Part shown: one piece after another, positions 1 to 8,767 of the stretch
Numbering within the stretch: position 1 is the stretch's first letter
Layout of the letters: each line of letters starts with the position of its first letter
Assembly: GCA_014804695.1 (NCBI GenBank)
Contig: JAAUZJ010000030.1
Location: forward strand, 87,423 to 151,422
Direction of reading: 5' to 3'
DNA from: Lachnospiraceae bacterium
GTDB taxonomy: Bacteria > Bacillota > Clostridia > Lachnospirales > Lachnospiraceae
Length of the DNA stretch: 64,000 bases
Translations under genes and position numbers: made by a program
The notes under the pieces: generated by a model
The model's database searches: none
The model's input: only the letters and a program-made list of their open reading frames with translations
Told to the model about the DNA's origin: nothing

Positions 1-234
1 AGCCTTGACTTTGACACACCTCTCCTTTATAAAAACATGGTAGCGGCAGGCGCTGACTGGTTATATAATCTGGAAGAGTGGAATGATATATATGATGAGG
101 AGACCAGAAAGAGCCTTTATAAGGAGCAGAAAGAGTCTACCACAATCCATAAGGCACCCAAGGTATATCCTAACGATCCTTGTCCTTGCGGAAGCGGTAA
201 GAAATATAAAAAATGCTGCGGGAAGAATGCATAA
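1..234 (+). CDS. SEC-C motif protein, C-terminal end (partial at window start)
   Basis: The reading frame is open from the first base of the window, so the gene begins upstream; 77 C-terminal residues are visible. The tail holds a SEC-C zinc-binding motif ([13 protein letters not shown], about 13 residues before the end), the same module found at the end of SecA and in many stand-alone bacterial proteins. The acidic, Trp-rich stretch before it is too short to assign a family, and SecA itself looks unlikely. The TAA stop overlaps the next start codon (TAATG), so the two genes are translationally coupled. Confidence 0.8.
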   Translation, partial: SLDFDTPLLYKNMVAAGADWLYNLEEWNDIYDEETRKSLYKEQKESTTIHKAPKVYPNDPCPCGSGKKYKKCCGKNA

Positions 235-674
235 TGAGAGCAGATGAGGCTGAGAAGCTTTTTAGAAGCGGATATAACTGTGCGCAGTCGGTTTTTGCAG
301 CTTATGCGGATTTGTTTGATATGGATTTTGAAACTGCGCTCAAGATGTCAGGTGCACTTGGCGGCGGAGTAGGAAGGATGAGGGAAGTCTGCGGTACGGT
401 GCTTGCAATGTCGATGATCGCAGGACTTAAGGAAGGAAATGCAGATCCGGAGAATGAGGAAGCCAAGGAGCATATATACGCATTGGTGCGGCGGATGAGT
501 AATATGTTTAAAGAAAGACAGGGAACGATCATCTGTCGTGAGATATTAGGGATAGAGGGCATGGAGGAAAGTGCGAAACCTTCGGTAAGAACGCCTGAAT
601 TCTATGCATCAAGGCCTTGCGCGGGGATAGTCAGATGCGCGGCTGAAATTATTGATGAGGTTTTGTTTTCATAG
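234..674 (+). CDS. C_GCAxxG_C_C family putative redox protein
   Basis: A 146-residue protein with the spaced cysteines of the C_GCAxxG_C_C family: C16 (in GYNCAQSV), C53 (after GGGVGRMREV), C101, C129 and C135. Members are small, probably redox-active or metal-binding soluble proteins of anaerobes with no settled reaction. I chose the ATG at 234, which overlaps the preceding stop and gives the usual N-terminus ([10 protein letters not shown]). An in-frame ATG at 213 would lie inside the upstream gene. It ends 32 bp before thrS and may share its transcript. Confidence 0.85.
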   Translation: MRADEAEKLFRSGYNCAQSVFAAYADLFDMDFETALKMSGALGGGVGRMREVCGTVLAMSMIAGLKEGNADPENEEAKEHIYALVRRMSNMFKERQGTIICREILGIEGMEESAKPSVRTPEFYASRPCAGIVRCAAEIIDEVLFS

Positions 675-706
675 TGGTATAAATATCATGGAAGGAGCAT
701 GGATAT

Positions 707-2671
707 ATGAAAATTACGTTAAAAGACGGTTCTGTTAAGGAATATGCGCAGCCGATGAGCATTTATGATATTGCGGCCGATATATCGGAAGGGCTTGCAA
801 GGGTGGCATGTGCAGGCGAGATTGACGGTAAGGTCGAGGATTTAAGAACTGTTATAGATAAGGATTGTGAGCTTAATATAGTGACGGCTAGTGACGAGGC
901 AGGGCTGCGCGTGATCAGGCATACTGCTTCACATGTGCTGGCGGAAGCGGTTAAACGGTTATTCCCAGACGCTAAAGTGACAATTGGACCGGCAATAGAC
1001 GAGGGCTTTTATTATGATTTCGACGCAGAGCCTTTCTCAAGGGAAGATTTGGACAACCTTGAGTCTGAGATGAAGAAGATCATCAAGGAAGGTCATAAGA
1101 TAGAGCGTTTTACAATGCCCAGGGAAGAAGCTATCCGTTTTATGGAGGAAAAGGGAGAGCCATATAAGGTTGAGCTGATTAAGGATTTGCCGGAAGATGC
1201 GGAGATCTCCTTCTATGATCAGGGTGGATTTGTGGACTTGTGCGCGGGACCTCATCTTATGAGCACTAAGTCAATTAAGGCGTATAAGCTGATTTCTTCG
1301 TCTATGGCATATTGGAGAGGCGATTCAAATAAGGCGCAGCTTCAGAGAATATACGGTACTGCTTTCCAGAAAAAGGAAGAGCTTGCAGCATATCTGGAGC
1401 ATTTAGAGGACATAAAGAAACGCGACCACAATAAACTCGGACGTGAGATGGAACTTTTTACAACAGTAGATGTGATTGGACAGGGACTTCCGCTGCTGCT
1501 TCCTAAGGGAGCCAGAATGGTTATCAAGATGCAGCGTTGGATAGAGGATTTAGAGGATAAAGAGTGGGGATATGTCCGCACTAAGACGCCTTTAATGGCA
1601 AAGAGCGATCTGTATAAGATTTCCGGACACTGGGATCATTATACTGACGGTATGTTTGTACTTGGGGATGAAGAAAAGGATAAAGAAGTGCTTGCGCTTC
1701 GTCCTATGACCTGTCCTTTCCAGTATTATTGTTATAAAAATACGCAGCATTCATACCGCGATCTGCCAATTCGTTATGGTGAGACATCCACTTTATTTAG
1801 GAATGAGGATTCCGGAGAAATGCATGGACTTACCAGAGTACGTCAGTTTACGATTTCGGAGGGGCATTTAATTGTAAGGCCTGATCAGATGGTGGAAGAA
1901 TTTAAGGGCTGTATGGCGCTTGCTAAATACTGTCTGACTACTCTTGGAGTTGAGGAGGATGTTACTTATCATCTTTCCAAATGGGATCCGAATAACCGTG
2001 AAAAATATATCGGTGAACCGGAAGTGTGGGAAGAGACGGAGCAGCATATCAGAGAAATCCTGACTGAGCTTAAAATTCCGTTTGTAGAAGATGTCGGTGA
2101 GGCTGCCTTTTACGGACCGAAGGTAGATATCAATGCCAAGAATGTATACGGCAAAGAAGATACCATGATCACTATCCAGTGGGATGCGCTTTTGGCTGAA
2201 CAGTTCGATATGTATTATATAGACCAGAACGGAGATAAGATTCGTCCTTATATTATCCATAGAACTTCTATGGGTTGTTATGAAAGAACGTTGGCATGGC
2301 TGATTGAGAAGTATGCCGGAAAGTTCCCGACATGGCTGTGTGCTGAACAGGTACGTGTTCTTCCTATTTCAGAGAAGTATGAGGAGTATGCCGAGAAGGT
2401 AAGAAAAGAGCTTGCCAAAAATGATGTGGATGTTACGGTAGACGCTCGTTCCGAAAAGATTGGCTTTAAGATCCGTGAAGCCAGACTTGCCAAAGTGCCT
2501 TATATGCTGGTTGTAGGGCAACAGGAGGAAGAGGATGGTACTGTTTCGGTAAGAAGCCGTTTTGCAGGCGATGAGGGAGTTAAGCCTCTTGGTGATTTCA
2601 TAGATCAGATTTGTAAGGAAATCAGAACTAAGGAAATCCGTAAGGAAGAAGTAAAAGAAGAAGGCAAGTAA
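707..2671 (+). CDS. thrS: Threonyl-tRNA synthetase
   Basis: A 654-residue class II aminoacyl-tRNA synthetase that charges tRNA-Thr in the cytoplasm. Domains in order: TGS (about 1-62), the second N-terminal editing-type domain with HTASHVLAEA near residue 70 and CAGPH near 182, the catalytic core with RPMTCPF (zinc Cys, about residue 334), motif 2 (RNEDSGEMHG followed by RQFTISEGH) and motif 3 (GCYERTLAW, about 523), then the C-terminal anticodon-binding domain. The length is normal. The start has GAAGGAG at 691-697. Only 32 bp separate it from the preceding gene, which leaves no room for a T-box leader. Confidence 0.97.
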   Translation: MKITLKDGSVKEYAQPMSIYDIAADISEGLARVACAGEIDGKVEDLRTVIDKDCELNIVTASDEAGLRVIRHTASHVLAEAVKRLFPDAKVTIGPAIDEGFYYDFDAEPFSREDLDNLESEMKKIIKEGHKIERFTMPREEAIRFMEEKGEPYKVELIKDLPEDAEISFYDQGGFVDLCAGPHLMSTKSIKAYKLISSSMAYWRGDSNKAQLQRIYGTAFQKKEELAAYLEHLEDIKKRDHNKLGREMELFTTVDVIGQGLPLLLPKGARMVIKMQRWIEDLEDKEWGYVRTKTPLMAKSDLYKISGHWDHYTDGMFVLGDEEKDKEVLALRPMTCPFQYYCYKNTQHSYRDLPIRYGETSTLFRNEDSGEMHGLTRVRQFTISEGHLIVRPDQMVEEFKGCMALAKYCLTTLGVEEDVTYHLSKWDPNNREKYIGEPEVWEETEQHIREILTELKIPFVEDVGEAAFYGPKVDINAKNVYGKEDTMITIQWDALLAEQFDMYYIDQNGDKIRPYIIHRTSMGCYERTLAWLIEKYAGKFPTWLCAEQVRVLPISEKYEEYAEKVRKELAKNDVDVTVDARSEKIGFKIREARLAKVPYMLVVGQQEEEDGTVSVRSRFAGDEGVKPLGDFIDQICKEIRTKEIRKEEVKEEGK

Positions 2672-2694
2672 AACGTCGCAAGATAAGGTATATT

Positions 2695-4383
2695 ATGGAA
2701 AAAGATATGAAAATACGTAGAATATCCTGCAAAGAGTTAATCGGATGCTTATTTATCTTAGTCAGTCTGATAATGCTTGGGAACAGTATCCGGTTATGCT
2801 TTAGCAGTGATATCTGGTATGATGAGTTATTCACCATGGGGATGGTTGAACATTCCTATGGTGAATTAATTGGTTTTACGGCAAGGGATGTGCATCCGCC
2901 GCTGTATTACTGTATAGGAAAATGTGTTTTGGATTTATGTAAACTAATATTGTCTTCGGCAGACAGTGTCATGATCATTAAGATTGTATCTGTCATGCCT
3001 TATTTTTTGCTGTTTATTTATGCGGTTACATTTTTGAGGAAAAGATTCGGGCTCTTTGTGTCCGGGGTATTTCTGTTTTGTATTCTGGCAATGCCTCAGA
3101 TGAGTGCATATACGGTGGAGATGCGTATGTATGGCTGGGCGCTGTTTTTTGTGACCGCAGCGTTTTTTCATGCGTATGAGATTATGTGTGCCGGGGAAAA
3201 AGGTATAGCGGGGAAATATTATATGCAGAATTATGTCGCAATATTATTATATGGTCTGGCGGCGGCATATACCCAGTACTTTGCCTGTGTAGCAGTGGTT
3301 ATGATTTATTTATGCCTTTTGGTATGGATTGTTTTATGTTGTAGGAAAATCCGTCATGGAAAAAGTGGTTATGTTAAAACTCATGACAAAGCGGATTTTA
3401 AGGCTTTAAAGGGCTGGATATGCTGCGTAGCGCTTTCGATAATAGGCTACCTGCCCTGGCTGTTCGTACTGATATCGCAGATTACCACAATACGAGATAA
3501 TTATTGGATTCTTCCGCTTACATGGCGAAGTATAGGTGGCTGCGTGAAATTTCTTATGAAGCCTGCTTTTCAGAATGAGATGCTTAATGTTGTGATGGCG
3601 GTTGCTTTGTTCGGGATTTATGTGGGATTGACAGCAGCATATGGATATTCTGAGTGGGAGAAACATGCTAGTTTTGCGACTTTTTTCTATACAATATCAG
3701 GCTGTCTGGTCTTATGTGGTTTGGTATTGTTCGGTTTTATTGCATCTATTATTATACGGCCGATTTTTGTATATAGATATATGCTGCCGGCTGTAGGTTG
3801 CTTTTGGCTGTGCTTTGCGCTGTGTCTGGATAATTTGTACGGGCACATGGGTAGTATCGGTTTGGGTAGTAATAAACCTAAAAGCAACAGCTTAAGTAAC
3901 ATAAATTTAAAAAACAATATACGCATATTATGTTCTTTTATAATTGCGACGTTTGTCTTAATTATAGGAATCCGAGATTACCGTGCATTTATGGGAGAGG
4001 AAGAGTACAGGGCGGTGTTAATGAAAGGGACCGCGCAGGCAATTTCTGACATTGATAAGGATGACATTATCCTGTATAATTTTGACCAGTTACAGGCCGT
4101 ATGCGGTTATTACATGAATCAGGAGAGTTATTTGTGGAATGGGGAGCCGGAGCAGTTGATCGTAGATATGTTTGGCAATAAAGGAAGTATACAGGATGTC
4201 TCAGATATTAAGGAATGGCTTGATAATGGGAGAACAGTTTGGTTTTTTGGAAGTTTTAACAGCAGGGAAGATATTCGGGAGGAGTGGGAAAACGACGGGA
4301 TCTTTACCGATGAAACAGGCAGTTATATGTTGGAGCGGTACTGGTTTAATATTTATAAATTGAAATTAAATTCTGAGTATTGA
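2695..4383 (+). CDS. GT-C fold (PMT/ArnT-like) membrane glycosyltransferase
   Basis: A 562-residue polytopic membrane protein with about 10-12 hydrophobic segments. After the first membrane segment comes a loop with WYDELFTMG and then RDVHPPLYY, the acidic-plus-HPPLYY signature of GT39/GT83-type enzymes that move a sugar from a polyprenyl-phosphate donor on the outer membrane face. The soluble C-terminal part (about 440-562) is the usual variable domain. Acceptor and sugar cannot be told from sequence. It starts 23 bp after thrS. An alternative start lies at 2707. Confidence 0.8.
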   Translation: MEKDMKIRRISCKELIGCLFILVSLIMLGNSIRLCFSSDIWYDELFTMGMVEHSYGELIGFTARDVHPPLYYCIGKCVLDLCKLILSSADSVMIIKIVSVMPYFLLFIYAVTFLRKRFGLFVSGVFLFCILAMPQMSAYTVEMRMYGWALFFVTAAFFHAYEIMCAGEKGIAGKYYMQNYVAILLYGLAAAYTQYFACVAVVMIYLCLLVWIVLCCRKIRHGKSGYVKTHDKADFKALKGWICCVALSIIGYLPWLFVLISQITTIRDNYWILPLTWRSIGGCVKFLMKPAFQNEMLNVVMAVALFGIYVGLTAAYGYSEWEKHASFATFFYTISGCLVLCGLVLFGFIASIIIRPIFVYRYMLPAVGCFWLCFALCLDNLYGHMGSIGLGSNKPKSNSLSNINLKNNIRILCSFIIATFVLIIGIRDYRAFMGEEEYRAVLMKGTAQAISDIDKDDIILYNFDQLQAVCGYYMNQESYLWNGEPEQLIVDMFGNKGSIQDVSDIKEWLDNGRTVWFFGSFNSREDIREEWENDGIFTDETGSYMLERYWFNIYKLKLNSEY

Positions 4384-4472
4384 AAATAAACAGCATATTT
4401 TAAATTAATAAGGCAATAATAACCTTGACGGCGTATTAGGGCGTTAAAAATAGTATATTTCAGGAGGTTATT

Positions 4473-4787
4473 ATGGCGGAATTAAAATGTGGTGTTGAAA
4501 ATTGTTGTTATAATCAGGAGTGCTGCTGCTGTAAAGGTGATATTATGGTAGGCGGAAAACATGCAGATGTCAGCAAGGATACCTGTTGTGAGAGCTTTTC
4601 ACAAAAAAGTTCCGATTCCTATACCAGTTCACTGAATCATCCGAGTGTGACAATCAGTATTGATTGTGAAGCAACAAATTGTATGCATAACAGTAATTAT
4701 AAATGTTATGCTGAGCACGTAGATATAAGAGGCCGTGGAGCGTCAAATTGTATAGAAACAGAATGTGCGACTTTCAAGGAGGCTTAA
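4473..4787 (+). CDS. DUF1540 domain protein, two Cys-rich repeats
   Basis: A 104-residue Cys-rich protein with two DUF1540 units: one from about residue 5 (CGVENCCYN, ending near CCESF) and one from about residue 67 (CEATNCMHN, ending near ECATF). Such proteins are small, probably metal-binding, widespread in Clostridia and often linked to sporulation; function unknown. Preceded by a strong AGGAGG site. The doubled unit and the CCCC run in the first copy are the notable traits. Confidence 0.85.
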   Translation: MAELKCGVENCCYNQECCCCKGDIMVGGKHADVSKDTCCESFSQKSSDSYTSSLNHPSVTISIDCEATNCMHNSNYKCYAEHVDIRGRGASNCIETECATFKEA

Positions 4788-4802
4788 ATCCGCTTTAGGA
4801 GA

Positions 4803-4872
4803 GGGTGAAAAATCAAAGATTTTTCACCCGCAAGTTTGGTGCTAAAGCGCTTTCAGCGCTGCCCAAACTCGC
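4803..4872. repeat. Composite palindromic element, two adjacent hairpins
   Basis: A perfect 12-bp stem with a 3-nt loop (GGGTGAAAAATC 4803-4814 with GATTTTTCACCC 4818-4829) abuts a second imperfect hairpin (4830-4842 with 4861-4872, enclosing AGCGC/GCGCT at 4846-4860). There is no long T tract, so this may be a terminator, an mRNA-processing site or a dispersed palindromic repeat. It separates the DUF1540 gene from the lipoprotein gene. Confidence 0.6.
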
Positions 4873-4885
4873 AGGTTGAGAAAGA

Positions 4886-5641
4886 ATGGGGTATTGGTCT
4901 ATGAAAAAAAGAAATAAAAAAAATAGAAAAATTACGCCTTGGCTTCTTGTATCAGTTTCGATTTTATTGAATGGCTGCAACTCGGCTCCTTGGGCTGAAG
5001 AGACAATGCAGGCTGGGGACTTGGTCGAGAATAATGTGGATAAAAATACAGCGCCTGCAATTAAATTGAACGAAGATATAACGCATATTTGGAATATGTA
5101 TGAATATACAGATATTTCTGATAAAGATACATCTGATGATGACGATAGGACAGAACTCACAACTGAGTTATTAGAGGAGAAAAATCTGGACACCTCAGTA
5201 GTAACAAATCCTATAGAAACCAAAGGATGTACCTTTGTTCCACCGGAGGGGTTTGAAGAAGTGCCGGATATGGAAGGTATGTATGTGAATAAACATTACC
5301 CCATAGATGTATCTACGGTTTATTATACGGAAAAAGAAATGGACATATCATTACAGCTGATGACAGAAGATACTTTTACAGACCACATGAAGGATGAATT
5401 AGAACGGATGTACGATTCGGAAGTGGAGATAAATGTTGATACTTTTGAGAAAATAACAATAGACGATTTACCGGCATTTAAGATCCTTTGCAGTTATTCA
5501 TACGAAGATGTGAAGATCACACAGCTTGAGTACATAATAAATGCGGACAAAAGTTACATTATTATATATTCCCAGACAGATGATTACGACAAAATGGAAG
5601 AGTTTAAGGCAAGTGCGGAAACAATTCAGATTAAAAAATAA
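4886..5641 (+). CDS. Putative lipoprotein, function unknown
   Basis: A 251-residue protein with a basic N-terminus (KKRNKKNRK), a hydrophobic stretch and a lipobox-like end (SILLNGC, Cys31), so it is probably acylated and held on the outer face of the membrane. An acidic, Asp/Thr-rich linker (about 35-110) leads to a mixed alpha/beta domain of about 140 residues that I do not recognise. A second start at 4901 gives a more usual signal peptide (Cys26); neither start has a strong ribosome site. It ends just before the infC promoter. Confidence 0.65.
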   Translation: MGYWSMKKRNKKNRKITPWLLVSVSILLNGCNSAPWAEETMQAGDLVENNVDKNTAPAIKLNEDITHIWNMYEYTDISDKDTSDDDDRTELTTELLEEKNLDTSVVTNPIETKGCTFVPPEGFEEVPDMEGMYVNKHYPIDVSTVYYTEKEMDISLQLMTEDTFTDHMKDELERMYDSEVEINVDTFEKITIDDLPAFKILCSYSYEDVKITQLEYIINADKSYIIIYSQTDDYDKMEEFKASAETIQIKK

Positions 5642-5650
5642 AAATATTGA

Positions 5651-5679
5651 TTGACATAGCATTAAACATGTGTTAAAGT
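5651..5679 (+). promoter_or_regulatory. Promoter of the infC operon
   Basis: TTGACA (5651-5656), a 17-bp spacer and TAAAGT (5674-5679). The predicted transcript starts about 200 nt before infC, which fits a long regulatory leader. Confidence 0.6.
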
Positions 5680-5685
5680 TATTAA

Positions 5686-5825
5686 GCGTGTTAAATACGT
5701 GACAACAAAGCAGAGTATCCACTCTCACCCTGCAACAATCGGGTTCGCAGGTGTTCATAGCTAAACAAGTCAGTTTTTTGTATATGTGCTTTGAATTTAG
5801 TGGATAGTTATGCTATCCATTTTTT
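5686..5825 (+). promoter_or_regulatory. infC-rpmI-rplT leader with attenuator hairpin
   Basis: The leader ends in a hairpin (TGGATAG 5801-5807, loop TTATG, CTATCCA 5813-5819) and six T residues (5820-5825), an intrinsic terminator upstream of the operon it must serve. TATCCA at 5716-5721 repeats the right arm and could pair with the left arm instead, giving an antiterminator. Known context: Firmicutes control infC-rpmI-rplT by L20-dependent attenuation (L20 leader). The structure here is consistent with that; L20 binding is inferred. Confidence 0.6.
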
Positions 5826-5885
5826 GTTGTGTAAGAAAGGGCTCGTACATTTGCGGGAAGCTTTTATTTTGAGGAGGGAAAAGCT

Positions 5886-6392
5886 ATTAGCGAATTATTT
5901 ATTAACGAACAGATTAGAGACAAAGAAGTCAGAGTCATTGGGGAAGACGGGGAACAGCTTGGGATCATGTCTTCTAAGGAGGCGCTTAAGCTTGCGGAGG
6001 AGGCAGGCGTAGATTTAGTAAAAATTGCTCCTACGGCTAAGCCGCCGGTCTGCAAGATCGTAGATTACGGTAAGTTTAAGTATGAGCAGACAAGGAAAGA
6101 AAAGGAAGCAAAGAAGAAGCAGAGAACCATAGAGATCAAGGAAATTCGTTTGTCTCCGAATATTGATACTAACGATCTGAATACTAAGGTCAATGCTGCA
6201 AGAAAATTTATTACAAAAGGCGACAGAGTCAAGGTAACGCTTCGTTTCAGGGGACGTGAGATGACTCATATGAATAATAGCAAACATATTTTAGATGACT
6301 TTGCACAGGCTCTTTCAGATATTGCAGTTGTTGAAAAAGCACCTAAGGTTGAAGGACGGAGCATGACAATGTTTTTAGCTGAGAAGCGTTAA
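5886..6392 (+). CDS. infC: Translation initiation factor IF-3, ATT start
   Basis: IF-3 binds the 30S subunit and checks start-codon and initiator-tRNA choice. The first in-frame ATG (5967) would cut off the conserved N-terminal segment, because the frame upstream encodes FINEQIRDKEVRVIGEDGEQ. The only start codon that fits a ribosome site is ATT at 5886, 8 nt after GAGGAGG (5871-5877). This gives 168 residues, normal for the family: N-domain, a Lys-rich linker (about 75-90), and the C-domain with RFRGREM. An AUU start is the classic self-regulating feature of infC, because IF-3 itself discriminates against it. Confidence 0.93.
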   Translation: MSELFINEQIRDKEVRVIGEDGEQLGIMSSKEALKLAEEAGVDLVKIAPTAKPPVCKIVDYGKFKYEQTRKEKEAKKKQRTIEIKEIRLSPNIDTNDLNTKVNAARKFITKGDRVKVTLRFRGREMTHMNNSKHILDDFAQALSDIAVVEKAPKVEGRSMTMFLAEKR

Positions 6393-6467
6393 GCTTATTC
6401 AGTTTAAAATAAATGATATCCATATGATATCTTATTAATTTAATATAAATATAGGAGGAATTCTGAA

Positions 6468-6665
6468 ATGCCAAAAATGAAGACAAGCAGGGCTGCTGCA
6501 AAACGCTTTAAAGTAACAGGTACAGGTAAATTAAAAAGAAATAAAGCTTATAAACGCCATATCTTAACTAAGAAAACAACAAAGTTGAAGAGAAATCTTA
6601 GGAAGCCTGCTATGACAGACAAGACAAATGTTAAGAATATGAAGAAAATTTTGCCTTACATGTAA
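6468..6665 (+). CDS. rpmI: 50S ribosomal protein L35
   Basis: A 65-residue, very basic protein with the L35 pattern [18 protein letters not shown] near the start and KRNLRKPA in the middle. It is a structural protein of the large subunit. It sits between infC and rplT in the conserved order, preceded by AGGAGGAATT. Confidence 0.96.
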   Translation: MPKMKTSRAAAKRFKVTGTGKLKRNKAYKRHILTKKTTKLKRNLRKPAMTDKTNVKNMKKILPYM

Positions 6666-6711
6666 GATTTAATATTTTACATGTATCAGAAGTAGAAGGA
6701 GGAGAAAAGAC

Positions 6712-7068
6712 ATGGCAAGAATTAAGGGCGGTTTGAACGCTAAGAAAAAACATAACAGAGTATTAAAACTTGCAAAAGGATATAGAGGTGCAAGGTCAAA
6801 ACAATACAGAGTAGCAAAACAGTCTGTAATGAGAGCATTAACATCATCATATGCCGGAAGAAAAGAGAGAAAACGTCAGTTCAGACAGTTGTGGATTGCA
6901 CGTATCAATGCTGCTGCAAGAATGAACGGTTTATCATACAGCAAATTCATGTATGGTCTTAAGAAAGCAAATGTTGATATGAATAGAAAGATGTTAGCTG
7001 AAATGGCAGTTAATGATGCAGAAGGTTTTAAGACCTTAACAGAGCTTGCAAAAGCAAATCTTGATTAA
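6712..7068 (+). CDS. rplT: 50S ribosomal protein L20
   Basis: A 118-residue basic protein ([19 protein letters not shown], later [11 protein letters not shown] and [11 protein letters not shown]) typical of L20, an early large-subunit assembly protein that binds 23S rRNA. In Firmicutes it also represses its own operon through the infC leader, which fits the attenuator at 5686-5825. Last gene of the operon; a terminator follows. Confidence 0.97.
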   Translation: MARIKGGLNAKKKHNRVLKLAKGYRGARSKQYRVAKQSVMRALTSSYAGRKERKRQFRQLWIARINAAARMNGLSYSKFMYGLKKANVDMNRKMLAEMAVNDAEGFKTLTELAKANLD

Positions 7069-7089
7069 TATTTACTTTTTAATACAAAT

Positions 7090-7118
7090 GGAGGATAGCG
7101 TATTGCTGTTCTCCTTTT
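7090..7118 (+). terminator. Terminator after rplT
   Basis: A 10-bp stem with two G-T pairs (7090-7099 with 7105-7114), loop GTATT, followed by TTTT. It closes the infC-rpmI-rplT operon. Confidence 0.6.
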
Positions 7119-7152
7119 ATGTTTAATTGTTCATAATTAAGGAGGAAAATAT

Positions 7153-8598
7153 ATGGGAGTATTAGCAGGGCTGGAACCGGTATCGGTGTTTCATTATTTT
7201 GAGGAAATCTGTAATATACCGCATGGTTCGGGAAATGAAGAGCAGATAAGTAATTATATAAAAGAATTTGCGGGTAAAAGAGGGCTGAGTTGTATACAGG
7301 ATGAATGGAATAATATAATTATAGTAAAAGAAGCCACAGAGGGGTATGAAGAACAGGAAACCATGATTATGCAAGGGCATATGGACATGGTGGCAGTTAA
7401 GGAAGCGGAAAGCAGCATTGATATGGCAAAAGATGCACTGCGTCTTGAGGTAAACGGAGATTATATAAGCGCAAAGGAAACCAGTCTTGGGGGAGATGAC
7501 GGAATTGCCGTAGCTTATGCCTTGGCGCTGTTAGATTCGGATGACATTGCACATCCACGTTTGGAAGTAGTTCTTACCGTAGGAGAAGAAGTTGGAATGG
7601 ATGGAGCGAGGGAAATGGATCTGTCCATGCTAAAAGGCAGAAGGATGTTAAATCTGGATAATGAAGAGGAAGGCGTACTGTTAACCAGCTGTGCCGGAGG
7701 GGCCGGAGCGGATTGCAGACTTCCGGTTAACTTGGAAAAACGTCGCGGAGCTTTGCTCAATATACAGGTGAAGGGCTTGCAGGGCGGACATTCAGGCGCT
7801 GAGATTCACAAGGAGGGGGGGAATGCCAACTGTCTTATGGGGCGGGTGTTAGATGCTTTGATCCAGGAAACATCGGCATCGCTTGTGAGTTTGGAAGGTG
7901 GTCTTGCGGATAATGCCATACCAATACTGAGCAAAGCCTTAATTGTTGCAGATGAAGGCGAATGGAAGACTTGTCTTAGTATAGTAAATAAAATAGAGAA
8001 AGAGATACAAAACGAGCTTGCAATAAAAGATAAAAACGTCGCAATTTCTATAAAAAGCCAAGAAAGTGCCGAGGTAGAGTGCTTACAGTTAGAGAGTATG
8101 AAAAAAGCGGTGCAGTATATCCTGGCTATGCCAAACGGAATACAGGCAATGAGCGCAGATGTAAAGGGGCTGGTGGAAACCTCGCTCAATCTGGGAATCA
8201 TGAAACTTGATAAGGATACACTTATTTTGCAATATGCCATAAGAAGTTCATTAGACAGTGCGAAGGAGGCTCTTATCAGGAAAGTTAAATGCATATCAGC
8301 TCTTGCCGGAGCAGAGGTAGAGATCAAGGGGGATTATCCGGGCTGGGCATATAGAAAGGATTCGCCGCTTAGGGATAAAATGATTAGGATCTATGAAGAA
8401 ATGTATGGTAAAAAGCCGAAGGTGGAGGCCATCCATGCAGGACTTGAGTGTGGCTTGTTTTCAGGGAAAATCCCGGATCTGGACTGTATTTCGTATGGGC
8501 CGGATATGAAAAATATCCATACAACAGGGGAAGTATTAAGTATTTCATCTGTTAAAAGGGTATGGGAGTATCTTTTGGAAATTCTTAAACAGAAATAA
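7153..8598 (+). CDS. pepD: Aminoacyl-histidine dipeptidase (M20C metallopeptidase)
   Basis: A 481-residue cytoplasmic zinc dipeptidase (Xaa-His dipeptidase). M20 metal-site motifs are visible: QGHMDMVAV (about 77), GGDDGIAVAYAL (about 114), TVGEEVGMDGA with the catalytic Glu pair (about 143) and LDNEEEG (about 175). The lid domain begins near GGHSGAEIHK, and HAGLECGLF near the C-terminus supplies the last metal His. Length and order match PepD. It lies alone after the ribosomal operon with its own GGAGG site. Confidence 0.93.
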   Translation: MGVLAGLEPVSVFHYFEEICNIPHGSGNEEQISNYIKEFAGKRGLSCIQDEWNNIIIVKEATEGYEEQETMIMQGHMDMVAVKEAESSIDMAKDALRLEVNGDYISAKETSLGGDDGIAVAYALALLDSDDIAHPRLEVVLTVGEEVGMDGAREMDLSMLKGRRMLNLDNEEEGVLLTSCAGGAGADCRLPVNLEKRRGALLNIQVKGLQGGHSGAEIHKEGGNANCLMGRVLDALIQETSASLVSLEGGLADNAIPILSKALIVADEGEWKTCLSIVNKIEKEIQNELAIKDKNVAISIKSQESAEVECLQLESMKKAVQYILAMPNGIQAMSADVKGLVETSLNLGIMKLDKDTLILQYAIRSSLDSAKEALIRKVKCISALAGAEVEIKGDYPGWAYRKDSPLRDKMIRIYEEMYGKKPKVEAIHAGLECGLFSGKIPDLDCISYGPDMKNIHTTGEVLSISSVKRVWEYLLEILKQK

Positions 8599-8689
8599 GC
8601 AGCAGAGGACAGAAATTTTAAGCAATTTCCCAAATGTTACGCGGACGTGGAAGTAAAAAAAATAAAATGTATATAAATTGTAGTAAATA

Positions 8690-8718
8690 TTGACACTTTT
8701 TCCATAAAATTGTAGACT
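8690..8718 (+). promoter_or_regulatory. Promoter of the thioesterase gene
   Basis: TTGACA (8690-8695), a 17-bp spacer and TAGACT (8713-8718), about 50 bp before the start codon at 8768. Confidence 0.5.
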
Positions 8719-8767
8719 ATAGTTATCTTTGGGAATAGGGTGAAAATTGTAAGAATAGGGGATCATT

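Noticed and set aside
675..706. T-box riboswitch before thrS
   Set aside because: Only 32 bp separate the genes, and none of the T-box stems or sequences is present.
5791..6012. Plus-strand open frame overlapping the start of infC
   Set aside because: It is in another frame, overlaps the attenuator and the true IF-3 N-terminus, and is rich in Arg/Leu without family likeness.
7815..7821. G7 run inside pepD as a possible phase-variation site
   Set aside because: The run is short, the gene is a housekeeping peptidase with an intact frame, and Gly codons explain it.
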